Of a stretch of DNA of 64,000 nt, positions 33,543 to 41,662 are shown one piece after another. A model generated the notes under the pieces. That model made no database searches. It was not told where the DNA came from and saw only the letters and a program-made list of their open reading frames with translations. The first letter of the stretch is position 1. The number at the start of each line of letters is the position of its first letter. The DNA is from Lachnospiraceae bacterium (GTDB lineage Bacteria > Bacillota > Clostridia > Lachnospirales > Lachnospiraceae). Position numbers and translations under genes: made by a program. The stretch is taken from positions 62,001-126,000 of the forward strand of contig JAQXJP010000035.1 of the NCBI GenBank assembly GCA_029008875.1, written 5' to 3'.

Positions 33543-34970
33543 TTAAACCACCAGGAAGAACTTGATGAGGAAGATTGCGGAAATCACATAGGTGAGAACG
33601 GAAACTTCCTTTGCCTTTCCTGTGAAAAGCTTGATGACAACATATGAAATCATACCGATACCAATGCCGTGTCCGATGGAACCGGAAATCGGCATAGCGA
33701 TGAGCATCAATGTCACCGGTACAAGCTGGGACATATCGTCAAAGTTGATCTTCTTGAGACCACCGAGCATCAATACACCCACATAGATCAATGCGGAAGA
33801 AGTAGCCGCTGCCGGGATGATTGCTGCAATCGGAGCAATGAAGATACATGCCAAGAACAGGATACCTGTGATGAGTGCGGTAAGTCCTGTACGTCCGCCG
33901 GCCTCAACACCGGAAGCGGACTCAATGAAAGTAGTTACGGTAGAAGTACCGGTCATAGAACCAACGGTTGTTCCGATTGCATCGGACAACAGTGCTTCCT
34001 TCATCTTGGGCATATCTCCCTTCTCGTCAACCATTCCTGCACGGGATGCGGTACCAACCAAAGTTCCGATGGTATCGAACATATCGATGATGCAGAAGGT
34101 GATCACAAGGGTGATGACCGTGAACCAGCCGATGCTGAACAAGGTTGCGAAATCAAACTTGAACAATGTGGTAGCTACCATATCTGCGAAAGGCGGAATG
34201 AAGGATGCGGATGCGAGGGAAGCAAAAGGATTGGTTCCCAGGAACACAAACTCTCCGATCCAGTACACCACGCTGGCAATCAGCATTCCGAGAATTACGG
34301 ATGCCTTAACTCCCTTGTGGGAGAGGATAACGATTGCAAAGAATCCGATGAACATGGTGACAACAGTGAGCACCATTGCCGCATATCCGTCATCTCCCAT
34401 GCTTGACTTTGCAAGACTTGGAGTCAATGCTCCGAAGAAATCTCTCATGACATAGAACGGTCCGCCGGTGGAGGAATAGATTCCCGCATTTGATCCGAGA
34501 CCGATATTCAAAAGCATCAAACCGATTGCCGGTGCAATACCGAGACGAATGCCCAGTGGAATTGCCTCAACAATCTTGTCGCGGATATTGAGCACAGACA
34601 GAATCAGGAAAATGATACCTTCGATAAGGATAATTCCGAGAGCTGCCTGGAAAGACACAACATAGCTGGTTCCGGTGATTGCCGCAATATTTGCGACAAC
34701 AACTGCGAAAAAGCTGTTGAGTCCCATACCCGGTGCAAGCGCGAATGGTTTATTTGCCAAAAATGCCATACATACCATCGCAATAAATGAGGCAATACAG
34801 GTTGCCAGGAACACACCGTTCCACAACGGACTTCCCACGTCAAAACCGGTTAACAGGTTCGGGTTCAGGGCGATGATGTAAGCCATCGTCATGAAAGTGG
34901 TGAGACCTGCAACGATTTCCGTCTTCACCGTTGTGTTGTTTTCTTTGAGCTTAAATACTTTTTCCAACAT
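33543..34970 (-). CDS. NCS2-family purine base permease (guanine/hypoxanthine or adenine type)
   Basis: The 475-residue protein has about 12-14 membrane helices and the N terminus KTEIVAGLTTFMTMAYIIALNP typical of the AzgA/PbuG subgroup that imports purine bases by proton symport. The signature GMGLNSFFA and the TSTVTTFIES region contain residues used for substrate binding in the group. It lies downstream of the pur genes, fitting purine salvage beside synthesis. I see no purine riboswitch in its 108-base leader. Confidence 0.93.
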   Translation of the reverse strand: MLEKVFKLKENNTTVKTEIVAGLTTFMTMAYIIALNPNLLTGFDVGSPLWNGVFLATCIASFIAMVCMAFLANKPFALAPGMGLNSFFAVVVANIAAITGTSYVVSFQAALGIILIEGIIFLILSVLNIRDKIVEAIPLGIRLGIAPAIGLMLLNIGLGSNAGIYSSTGGPFYVMRDFFGALTPSLAKSSMGDDGYAAMVLTVVTMFIGFFAIVILSHKGVKASVILGMLIASVVYWIGEFVFLGTNPFASLASASFIPPFADMVATTLFKFDFATLFSIGWFTVITLVITFCIIDMFDTIGTLVGTASRAGMVDEKGDMPKMKEALLSDAIGTTVGSMTGTSTVTTFIESASGVEAGGRTGLTALITGILFLACIFIAPIAAIIPAAATSSALIYVGVLMLGGLKKINFDDMSQLVPVTLMLIAMPISGSIGHGIGIGMISYVVIKLFTGKAKEVSVLTYVISAIFLIKFFLVV

Positions 34971-35078
34971 AACTAATTCTCCTTTTCTTAATATAGTAAA
35001 AACCGCTCATCCATATTATATAGGACAAACGGTACAAAAACCATAGATAATTGGTACATTATATCTGCAAAAAGCGCC

Positions 35079-35723
35079 CTAAGCGAACAGCTCCGCCAAC
35101 TCAGAAAAGGTGTTGATGCGCTTCACGTCCTGTGCGATGGTTCCGAAGCCGTAAGCCGCATGAATAAAAGCAACCGGCCTGTCTAAGATGGAAGCTGCCG
35201 CCATGGTGGCGTCGTAATCCCCCTGGATATCCCCCACATAGGTAGCCTCCTCCAACTGGTTTCGCTCAATAATCAGGGCGATATTCTCCCCCTTTTGCTT
35301 GTGATTGTTGCCGTAGCACTCCACATCCTCCACCAGATCCCACATCCGGTAATGGTCCAAAAAGGTCTCAATGTATCCGGTTTGGCAATTGCTGACAATG
35401 TACAGGTGATACCCTGCAGCGATCAATTGCTCCATGGTGCTGCGGACTTCCGGGTAGAGTACGGCTCCGTGCTCCCGCAGATAATCCGTCTCCATCTTGC
35501 AGCAGGAGGCGAGCAGCGCAGCTCGCTTCTCCCCCTCCCAATCCGGGAACAGAATCTCTGCGATCACATCCATGGTTTTTCCCATCACGCGCTGCATATC
35601 GTCTGCGGTCAAGTCCTCCCGCTGATAGCCGCTCTGCTTCATAGCCAGATTCCACGCCTCTATCACCTGGGCAGAGGAATCCCACAGCGTTCCGTCCAAA
35701 TCAAAAATAATTCCTGCTTTCAT
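35079..35723 (-). CDS. HAD-superfamily hydrolase, phosphoglycolate-phosphatase-like
   Basis: The 214 residues have the HAD motifs: IIFDLDGTLWDS (nucleophile Asp), IVSNCQTG (motif 2), and VGDIQGDYDA (motif 4). The cap domain is the helical Gph/YqaB type. The exact phosphate ester is unknown. It lies between the purine permease and the purD side of the pur genes, with short gaps, so it is likely in their transcript; a nucleotide-phosphatase role would fit but is not shown. Confidence 0.88.
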   Translation of the reverse strand: MKAGIIFDLDGTLWDSSAQVIEAWNLAMKQSGYQREDLTADDMQRVMGKTMDVIAEILFPDWEGEKRAALLASCCKMETDYLREHGAVLYPEVRSTMEQLIAAGYHLYIVSNCQTGYIETFLDHYRMWDLVEDVECYGNNHKQKGENIALIIERNQLEEATYVGDIQGDYDATMAAASILDRPVAFIHAAYGFGTIAQDVKRINTFSELAELFA

Positions 35724-35764
35724 GGAAATATCTCTCCTAAAATCAATCTCACATCATCTGTGGC

Positions 35765-36127
35765 CTATATGCCCTTGGACTCCTTCCATTGGTTGAGCTT
35801 CTTTACAAAATGTCCCGGGCTCCAGGCCCCTTCGTCCGCAATCACCTCATTGACGTCATCCATCAACTCACAACATATAATCAAGATTCGATATACGCGC
35901 TCATAATAGGCTTCCTTGCTCTCATCATAGTGTTGCTTAATATCTCCGCCCAGTCTCACCACGTCGTTGTTGATAAAACCGCACACGGATATCGTGGTAA
36001 TTCCAAATGTGTTTTCCGTCTCCGTAAGGCTGGAAGATTGCATCTTGCGGCAATCGATAATATCATGCTCTGTGATTTTGGATTTCTCCATCCAGTGCAA
36101 AAAATCAGAATTGTCGTATTTACTCAT
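35765..36127 (-). CDS. Small conserved-looking protein of unknown function
   Basis: I do not recognise this 120-residue protein. It is soluble, acidic, starts MSKYDNSDFLHWMEKSKI, has a basic Cys-containing motif (DIIDCRKMQSS) and a helical C-terminal half ending in NQWKESKGI. There is no signal peptide or membrane helix. It is 7 bases after the purD stop with a normal coding pattern, so it is a real member of the operon. Confidence 0.7.
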   Translation of the reverse strand: MSKYDNSDFLHWMEKSKITEHDIIDCRKMQSSSLTETENTFGITTISVCGFINNDVVRLGGDIKQHYDESKEAYYERVYRILIICCELMDDVNEVIADEGAWSPGHFVKKLNQWKESKGI

Positions 36128-36134
36128 AAGTTAT

Positions 36135-37409
36135 TTACGCCTCATCGATGGCTTTTCCGATATCGTGTCTCATGTACTTGTTGTCAAACTGCACCCACTC
36201 TGTGGCCTCGTACGCCTTGGCTCTGGCCTCCTTCAGGGTGTCTGCGGTGGCGGTGATTCCCAGGACACGGCCTCCGTTTGTGACCACATTTCCCTTCTCA
36301 TCGAACTTGGTTCCGGCGTGGAAGCAGTAATAATCCTCCTTGCCCTCAAAATTCTCAAGTCCGGTAATCACCTTGCCCTTCTCGTAGGCTACCGGATATC
36401 CGTCGGATGCCAGCACCACGCAAACCGTAGCCCGATCCTCAAACTCGATCTTGATGGTATCCAGTGTTCCGTCCACACAGGCTTCCATCACATCGATGAT
36501 ATCGTTCTTCAATCTGGGGAGAACCACCTGGGCCTCCGGATCTCCGAAACGGGCATTGTACTCCAACACCTTGGGTCCTTCCTCCGTCAGCATCAGCCCG
36601 AAGAAAATAACGCCCTTGAAGGGTCTTCCCTCCGCCGCCATGGCATCCACGGTTGGCTGGAAGATCTTCTCCTGGCAGAATCGGTCCACCTCCTCGGTGT
36701 AGAAGGGGCTGGGTGAAAAATTGCCCATTCCGCCGGTGTTCAGCCCGGTGTCACCATCCCCGGCTCTCTTGTGATCCTGGGCGGAATCCATAATCTGAAT
36801 GGTCTTTCCGTCCACGAAGGAGAGCACGGAAACCTCACGGCCGGTCATAAACTCCTCGATCACCATGGTGTTGCCCGCACTTCCGAACTTTTTATCCTCC
36901 ATGATTTCCTTCACGCCGGCCTTCGCTTCCTCCAGGGTGTTGCAGATCAACACGCCCTTGCCAAGAGCCAGCCCGTCCGCCTTCAGGACGATGGGCATTT
37001 TCGCCGTCTCCAGATATTTCAGCGCAGCCTCCGGGTCGGTGAAATTCTCATACGCGGCTGTGGGGATGTGATACTTTTTCATCAAGTCCTTGGAAAAAGC
37101 CTTGGAGCCCTCCAAAATTGCGGCGTTCTTTCTCGGTCCGAACACCTTGAGGCCCTCCGCCTCGAACAGATCCACGATGCCTCCCACCAGAGGATCATCC
37201 ATACCGATGATGGTAAAATCAATAGCCTTCTCCTTTGCGAAGGCAACCAGTTTCTCGAATTCCATGGCTCCGATGGGCACACACTCCGCAAGCGCTGCGA
37301 TTCCAGCATTTCCCGGCGCACAATAGATTTTGTCCACTCTCTTACTCTTTGCAACCGCGGTGCAGATTGCATGCTCTCTTCCACCGCTTCCCACTACTAA
37401 TACTTTCAT
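36135..37409 (-). CDS. purD: Phosphoribosylamine-glycine ligase
   Basis: PurD (GARS) joins phosphoribosylamine and glycine in the second step of purine synthesis. The 424 residues have the N-terminal LVVGSGGREHAI motif, the ATP-grasp domain with KADGLALGKGV, FLMTGREVSVL-like metal region and the ARFGDPEAQV signature. AGGAGGATAAT precedes the ATG. A terminator-like hairpin separates it from purN upstream. Confidence 0.97.
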   Translation of the reverse strand: MKVLVVGSGGREHAICTAVAKSKRVDKIYCAPGNAGIAALAECVPIGAMEFEKLVAFAKEKAIDFTIIGMDDPLVGGIVDLFEAEGLKVFGPRKNAAILEGSKAFSKDLMKKYHIPTAAYENFTDPEAALKYLETAKMPIVLKADGLALGKGVLICNTLEEAKAGVKEIMEDKKFGSAGNTMVIEEFMTGREVSVLSFVDGKTIQIMDSAQDHKRAGDGDTGLNTGGMGNFSPSPFYTEEVDRFCQEKIFQPTVDAMAAEGRPFKGVIFFGLMLTEEGPKVLEYNARFGDPEAQVVLPRLKNDIIDVMEACVDGTLDTIKIEFEDRATVCVVLASDGYPVAYEKGKVITGLENFEGKEDYYCFHAGTKFDEKGNVVTNGGRVLGITATADTLKEARAKAYEATEWVQFDNKYMRHDIGKAIDEA

Positions 37410-37434
37410 GATTATCCTCCTATGCTGTTCACGG

Positions 37435-37462
37435 AAAAAACGCCTGACTTGTGCCAGACGTT
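37435..37462 (-). terminator. Intrinsic terminator between purN and purD
   Basis: On the minus strand AACGTCTG pairs with CAGGCGTT (8 bp, one G-U) around an 8-base loop, followed by TTTTTT. It lies within the 60-base gap between two genes of one pathway, so it is probably partial or regulated. Confidence 0.6.
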
Positions 37463-37469
37463 CCCCTGT

Positions 37470-38096
37470 CTATTCTGAAATCACTACGCGACCGTCTTCC
37501 ACGGTCACCTTGCCGTTGGCAATCAAATCGATGGCCTGTGGCATAATCTTCCACTCTGCCTGCTCCATGACACGGCGCTGAAGCACCTCCGGGGTATCCC
37601 CCTGCTGCACCTCCACCGCCTTCTGCAAAATGATGGGGCCGGTGTCGGTCCCCTCATCCACAAAATGCACCGTGGCTCCGGTCACCTTAACCCCGCGGCT
37701 AAGCACCCCTTCATGAACCTTGAGCCCATAGTACCCCGTTCCGCAAAAGGACGGAATCAGGGATGGATGAATGTTGATGATTCGGTTCCGGTAGTTCGCA
37801 ATCATCTGGGGGGGAATCACCACCAAAAATCCCGCCAGGACCACCAGATCCACCTGGTAGGAATCCAGTTTTTTCAAAAACGCATCATTGAAGGCATCCC
37901 TTGTCTCAAACTCCTTGGGAGAGATGCAGATTCCCTCAATCCCGTGCTGCTTTGCCCTCTCAAGTGCATAGGCTCCCGGGTTGTTGCTGATCACAACGGC
38001 AATCTGCGCGTTGGTGATGGTCCCGTTATCGATTGCATCTATAATTGCCTGGAGGTTTGTCCCCCCTCCCGACACGCACACTGCAAGCTTTATCAT
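37470..38096 (-). CDS. purN: Phosphoribosylglycinamide formyltransferase (folate-dependent)
   Basis: PurN transfers formyl from 10-formyl-THF to GAR. It has 208 residues, with CVSGGGTNLQAI at the start, the catalytic NIHPSLIPSFCG and the second site GATVHFVDEGTDTGPI. The gene overlaps purM by 4 bases (ATGA). The catalytic Asn, His and Asp are all in place. Confidence 0.97.
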   Translation of the reverse strand: MIKLAVCVSGGGTNLQAIIDAIDNGTITNAQIAVVISNNPGAYALERAKQHGIEGICISPKEFETRDAFNDAFLKKLDSYQVDLVVLAGFLVVIPPQMIANYRNRIINIHPSLIPSFCGTGYYGLKVHEGVLSRGVKVTGATVHFVDEGTDTGPIILQKAVEVQQGDTPEVLQRRVMEQAEWKIMPQAIDLIANGKVTVEDGRVVISE

Positions 38097-39118
38097 TTGA
38101 GATCCACACCTTTCTCGCCGTCCACAATGCGGCCCACAACGTAGGGGGTGTCACCCGCCTGGCGCATGGCATCCATGGCCTTGTCCACATCCGCGGGATC
38201 CACCGCAACGATCATGCCAAGACCCATGTTGTAGGTGTTGTACATCATCTGTTCCTCCACCTGTCCCTCACGGGCCATCATGGTGAAGATGGGAGGAATC
38301 GGGTAGCTGTTCTTCTCAATAACAGCCCGCTTTCCTTCCGGGAGCATACGGGGAATATTCTCGTAGAATCCGCCCCCGGTGATATGGCTACAAGCCTTCA
38401 CCCGGACACCGGCATCCTTCACAGCCTTCATGGCCTTCACATAGATGCGGGTGGGAGCGATGAGCGCCTCTCCCAGAGTGGTTCCCAGCTCCTCGTGGTA
38501 GGTGTTCAGGGTTTCCTTATCCATCTTGAAGATTTTGCGAACGAGAGAAAAACCGTTGGAATGTACACCGGTACTTGCCATTCCGATGAGCACATCCCCC
38601 GCCTTCAAATCATGGCCGTCGATGATGTCCTTGCGCTCCACAACACCCACTGCAAAACCGGCCAGGTCGTACTCGTCCTCCGGCATAAGTCCCGGATGCT
38701 CTGCGGTCTCCCCGCCCACCAGGGCACATCCGGACTGCTTACAACCCTCTGCGACGCCGCCCACGATGGTGGCAATCTTCTCCGGATAATTCTTGCCACA
38801 TGCGATATAGTCAAGGAAAAATAATGGTTCTCCGCCGGCACATGCCACGTCGTTGACGCACATTGCAACAGCGTCGATTCCGATGGTGTCATGCTTGTCA
38901 AGAAGGAATGCAAGCTTTACCTTGGTTCCGCATCCGTCGGTTCCGGACAACAGCACCGGGTCTTCCATCTCCTTGATCTTCGCCAGGGAAAAAGCGCCGG
39001 AGAAGCCGCCGAGGCCGCCCAACACTTCCGGTCTCATGGTCTCCTTTACGGAAGCCTTCATCAATTCCACCGACTTGTATCCGGCCTCAATATCAACACC
39101 TGAATTCTTGTAATCCAT
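38093..39118 (-). CDS. purM: Phosphoribosylformylglycinamidine cyclo-ligase
   Basis: PurM (AIR synthetase, 341 residues) closes the imidazole ring with ATP. DGCGTKVKLAF, VNDVACAGGEPLFFLDY and GGETAEHPGLMP are family motifs. I choose ATG 39118 (MDYKNSGVD) behind GGAGG; an upstream in-frame start at 39142 lacks support. It has its own promoter with a nearby palindrome. Confidence 0.97.
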   Translation of the reverse strand: MDYKNSGVDIEAGYKSVELMKASVKETMRPEVLGGLGGFSGAFSLAKIKEMEDPVLLSGTDGCGTKVKLAFLLDKHDTIGIDAVAMCVNDVACAGGEPLFFLDYIACGKNYPEKIATIVGGVAEGCKQSGCALVGGETAEHPGLMPEDEYDLAGFAVGVVERKDIIDGHDLKAGDVLIGMASTGVHSNGFSLVRKIFKMDKETLNTYHEELGTTLGEALIAPTRIYVKAMKAVKDAGVRVKACSHITGGGFYENIPRMLPEGKRAVIEKNSYPIPPIFTMMAREGQVEEQMMYNTYNMGLGMIVAVDPADVDKAMDAMRQAGDTPYVVGRIVDGEKGVDLK

Positions 39119-39132
39119 TATGTTTCCTCCTT

Positions 39133-39191
39133 CATTGTTCACAATGTTTTTCTGTACCTCTAGTATAACTACACGGCCCCATATTTTCCAA
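39133..39191 (-). promoter_or_regulatory. purM promoter and adjacent palindrome
   Basis: TTGGAA (39186-39191), 18 bases, TATACT (39162-39167) on the minus strand. Downstream, CATTGT-TC-ACAATG (39133-39146) is a 6-bp-arm palindrome located in the transcribed leader and could be an operator. It does not match the Bacillus PurR box. Confidence 0.5.
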
Positions 39192-39290
39192 TTATATATT
39201 ATTATGTTTTTTATTAGTCATTCTAATAAATACGCCCGTGAAACTAAATGATACTTATAAATAAAAGGAGGCATCCACGGATTTACCCGG

Positions 39291-41033
39291 CTAAATCTTG
39301 GAGAAGTTTTGGGACTCCCTCTTCAAATTGTTGGCCACCTCACTGTTTTCCTCCATCTGCACATGGACGGTGGAGATGGATTCCACCAAAGCTTCCACGC
39401 TGACCGCCGCGTTGGACACGCCGCCTGCGCTCTCCTCCACCGCCCGGTTAATGCCGTCGATGGCCTGGGACACATCGGTCATGGTGCTTAAGATATCGTC
39501 CGCGGTGGCGGATGATGCCTCCATGGAGTCGTTGATTCTGCTGGCATCCTGACTGTACTGGCGCCCGCCCACCACGAAGGACTCAAACTCCGGAAGGATG
39601 GTCTCATTCACATACTGAATAATCTTCTCGGAGGAAGCCACAAGGCCGTGGACCGCCTCCACCACCTGCTCATTGATCTCCTGAATATGATTTGCGGTCT
39701 CTCTGCTGGAGTCCGCCAGCTGGCGTATCTCATCCGCCACAACCGCAAAGCCCCTGCCGGCCTCCCCGGCTCTCGCCGCCTCGATGGAAGCGTTCAATGC
39801 CAGGAGGTTGGTCTGCCCGGAAATGCTTAAGATATCCTCGGTGAGCTGGGACACCTTCTCCACGCTTCTGCTGTTTTCCAGCGCAGCGTTCATCTCCTCG
39901 GTAATCTCCCTCATGACCACATCCGTCTTCTCCATATTTTCCGTGGCAGTGCGCTCCAAATCCGTGGCCCGGGCCATCATCTCCTGGGAATACCGGGCAA
40001 TTTCCTTGGTCTGCCCCGCCATCTGCTTCACCTTTTCCTCCGCCGCAATGGTATCCCCGCTGACGGTGTTCGTGGTGGCCGATACCTCCTCCATGGTGGC
40101 GGACAACTCCTCCATAATTGCGGAGATGTCATTGGCGCTGTCATTGGAAAAAGCAACCGACTTGGACACATTCCCCACAACCCCGTCCAGAACGTTGGAA
40201 TTGTTCACGATCTTGCCCATGATTGTCTGCAGGGTTTCCATAAAGAGATTGATGCCGTTTCCCAGCCGACCGATCTCATCCCCGGATTTTACGGCCACAC
40301 GCATGGTCAGGTCCCCCTGCCCCTTCTGGATGCGGTCGATGATGTCCGTCAATTCCCGGGTCTGCTTCTTCAGGGGATTCACCACACCACGCATAATGAT
40401 AATCAAGGTGATTGCAAATGCTCCGCAAACCAAAATCGCCATAACGATTTGGACGGCGGTGCTCAGCTGATAGGTCAGGGACTGGCTGGCCTTCAGCCGC
40501 TCCATCTTTGCGGTGTTCATGGCAATCAACTCGTCGATCATGGGTTCCAGCTGATTGCTCCAGCCGTAAAAGACATTGTCTGCGTAGACGAAGGCTTCAT
40601 TGGGATTTTGCTCCGCGTAGGAGAGAATCTTATCCGTGGACCCTTCCGCATCGGACAATTCCGCAAAGACGCTTTGAATCAGCTCATATTCCTCCGAGGA
40701 AAAATAGTCGTCCATCTCCAGGATTTCCTCCTTGTAGGCCGCCACGTCCTCCGACTGCACTGCCAATTCATCCCGCACCTTTGCCAGCAAATCCTTATTG
40801 GTAGGATTTGCGCAATAAGACAAAATCAATTTTTGCGTTTTGGTGAATGCCAGGTCGATTCCATCCAGGCAAACCTGAGCCCTTAAGCCCCGCCCGGAAA
40901 TCTTTTCGGTTCCGCTGTGATTTGTCCCCAGCGACGATATGCCAAGCCCGGCAGAAAGAATACCGATTACGCCCATGAGCATAACCGGTATCATGATTTT
41001 CCTTAAGATCGAAGATTTCTTGATTTTTTTCAT
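39291..41033 (-). CDS. Methyl-accepting chemotaxis protein
   Basis: This 580-residue transmembrane chemoreceptor has helix 1 near residues 13-33, a four-helix-bundle-type external sensor (about 35-190), helix 2 near 192-215 and a HAMP domain. The cytoplasmic signalling domain ends in the trimer-contact hairpin [16 protein letters not shown]. It would control CheA and thus flagellar motion. It has its own strong promoter but lies between purE and purM on the same strand. The ligand is unknown. Confidence 0.95.
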   Translation of the reverse strand: MKKIKKSSILRKIMIPVMLMGVIGILSAGLGISSLGTNHSGTEKISGRGLRAQVCLDGIDLAFTKTQKLILSYCANPTNKDLLAKVRDELAVQSEDVAAYKEEILEMDDYFSSEEYELIQSVFAELSDAEGSTDKILSYAEQNPNEAFVYADNVFYGWSNQLEPMIDELIAMNTAKMERLKASQSLTYQLSTAVQIVMAILVCGAFAITLIIIMRGVVNPLKKQTRELTDIIDRIQKGQGDLTMRVAVKSGDEIGRLGNGINLFMETLQTIMGKIVNNSNVLDGVVGNVSKSVAFSNDSANDISAIMEELSATMEEVSATTNTVSGDTIAAEEKVKQMAGQTKEIARYSQEMMARATDLERTATENMEKTDVVMREITEEMNAALENSRSVEKVSQLTEDILSISGQTNLLALNASIEAARAGEAGRGFAVVADEIRQLADSSRETANHIQEINEQVVEAVHGLVASSEKIIQYVNETILPEFESFVVGGRQYSQDASRINDSMEASSATADDILSTMTDVSQAIDGINRAVEESAGGVSNAAVSVEALVESISTVHVQMEENSEVANNLKRESQNFSKI

Positions 41034-41068
41034 CGTCGGTTCCCCTCTTTCCCCATAAATCTACCCTT

Positions 41069-41098
41069 ATTCTACCTTCGGGGAAAAATGCGTGTCAA
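41069..41098 (-). promoter_or_regulatory. Sigma-A promoter of the chemoreceptor gene
   Basis: TTGACA (41093-41098), 18 bases, TAGAAT (41069-41074), with AGAGGGGA before ATG 41033. It is a sigma-A type, not the sigma-D type common for chemotaxis genes. Confidence 0.7.
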
Positions 41099-41138
41099 CG
41101 GCAACCGCTGATGGATTTTTACGTTCTATGACAAATTT

Positions 41139-41639
41139 TTAATAATTCCGATATCCCACTTCCTGGAGGTGCGCATTTTTGGCTTTCACCTGCTCCTTCA
41201 TATCGGTGGTATACTGCTTTAACTTTGCCAACATGGCATCATCCCCCACAGCCAGAATTCTCGCTGCCAGGATAGCCGCATTTTTGGCGCCGTCAATGGC
41301 GACGGTGGCCACCGGGATTCCCGGGGGCATCTGCATGATGGAATACACCGCATCCATGCCGTCCAATTTTTTCCCGGAAAGGGGAACTCCGATCACCGGA
41401 AGTGCAAATAATGCCGCGCACATTCCCGGAAGCGCCGCCGCCATACCGGCACCGGCGATCATCACCTTCATTCCGTCCGACTCCGCTGCCCTCGCCCACG
41501 CAATCAGCTCATCCGGCTCACGGTGAGCCGAGATAATCTGCATCTCATAATCAATTCCCAGTTCTTCCAGCATCTCTGCGGCCTTCGACATAACGCCCAA
41601 ATCCGAATCACTGCCCATGACAATTCCTACTGTTGCCAT
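41139..41639 (-). CDS. purE: N5-carboxyaminoimidazole ribonucleotide mutase
   Basis: PurE class I (166 residues) interconverts N5-CAIR and CAIR. The signatures GSDSDLGVM, ISAHREPDEL and AGAGMAAALPG are present. No purK follows in the window, so N5-CAIR synthetase must lie elsewhere if used. AGGAGG precedes the ATG, and it is 24 bases after the M29 peptidase gene. Confidence 0.96.
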   Translation of the reverse strand: MATVGIVMGSDSDLGVMSKAAEMLEELGIDYEMQIISAHREPDELIAWARAAESDGMKVMIAGAGMAAALPGMCAALFALPVIGVPLSGKKLDGMDAVYSIMQMPPGIPVATVAIDGAKNAAILAARILAVGDDAMLAKLKQYTTDMKEQVKAKNAHLQEVGYRNY

Positions 41640-41662
41640 CTCTCATCCTCCTATTGTTCTAT

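Noticed and set aside
34971-35078. Purine riboswitch before the permease
   Set aside because: The conserved purine aptamer core is not visible in this short leader.
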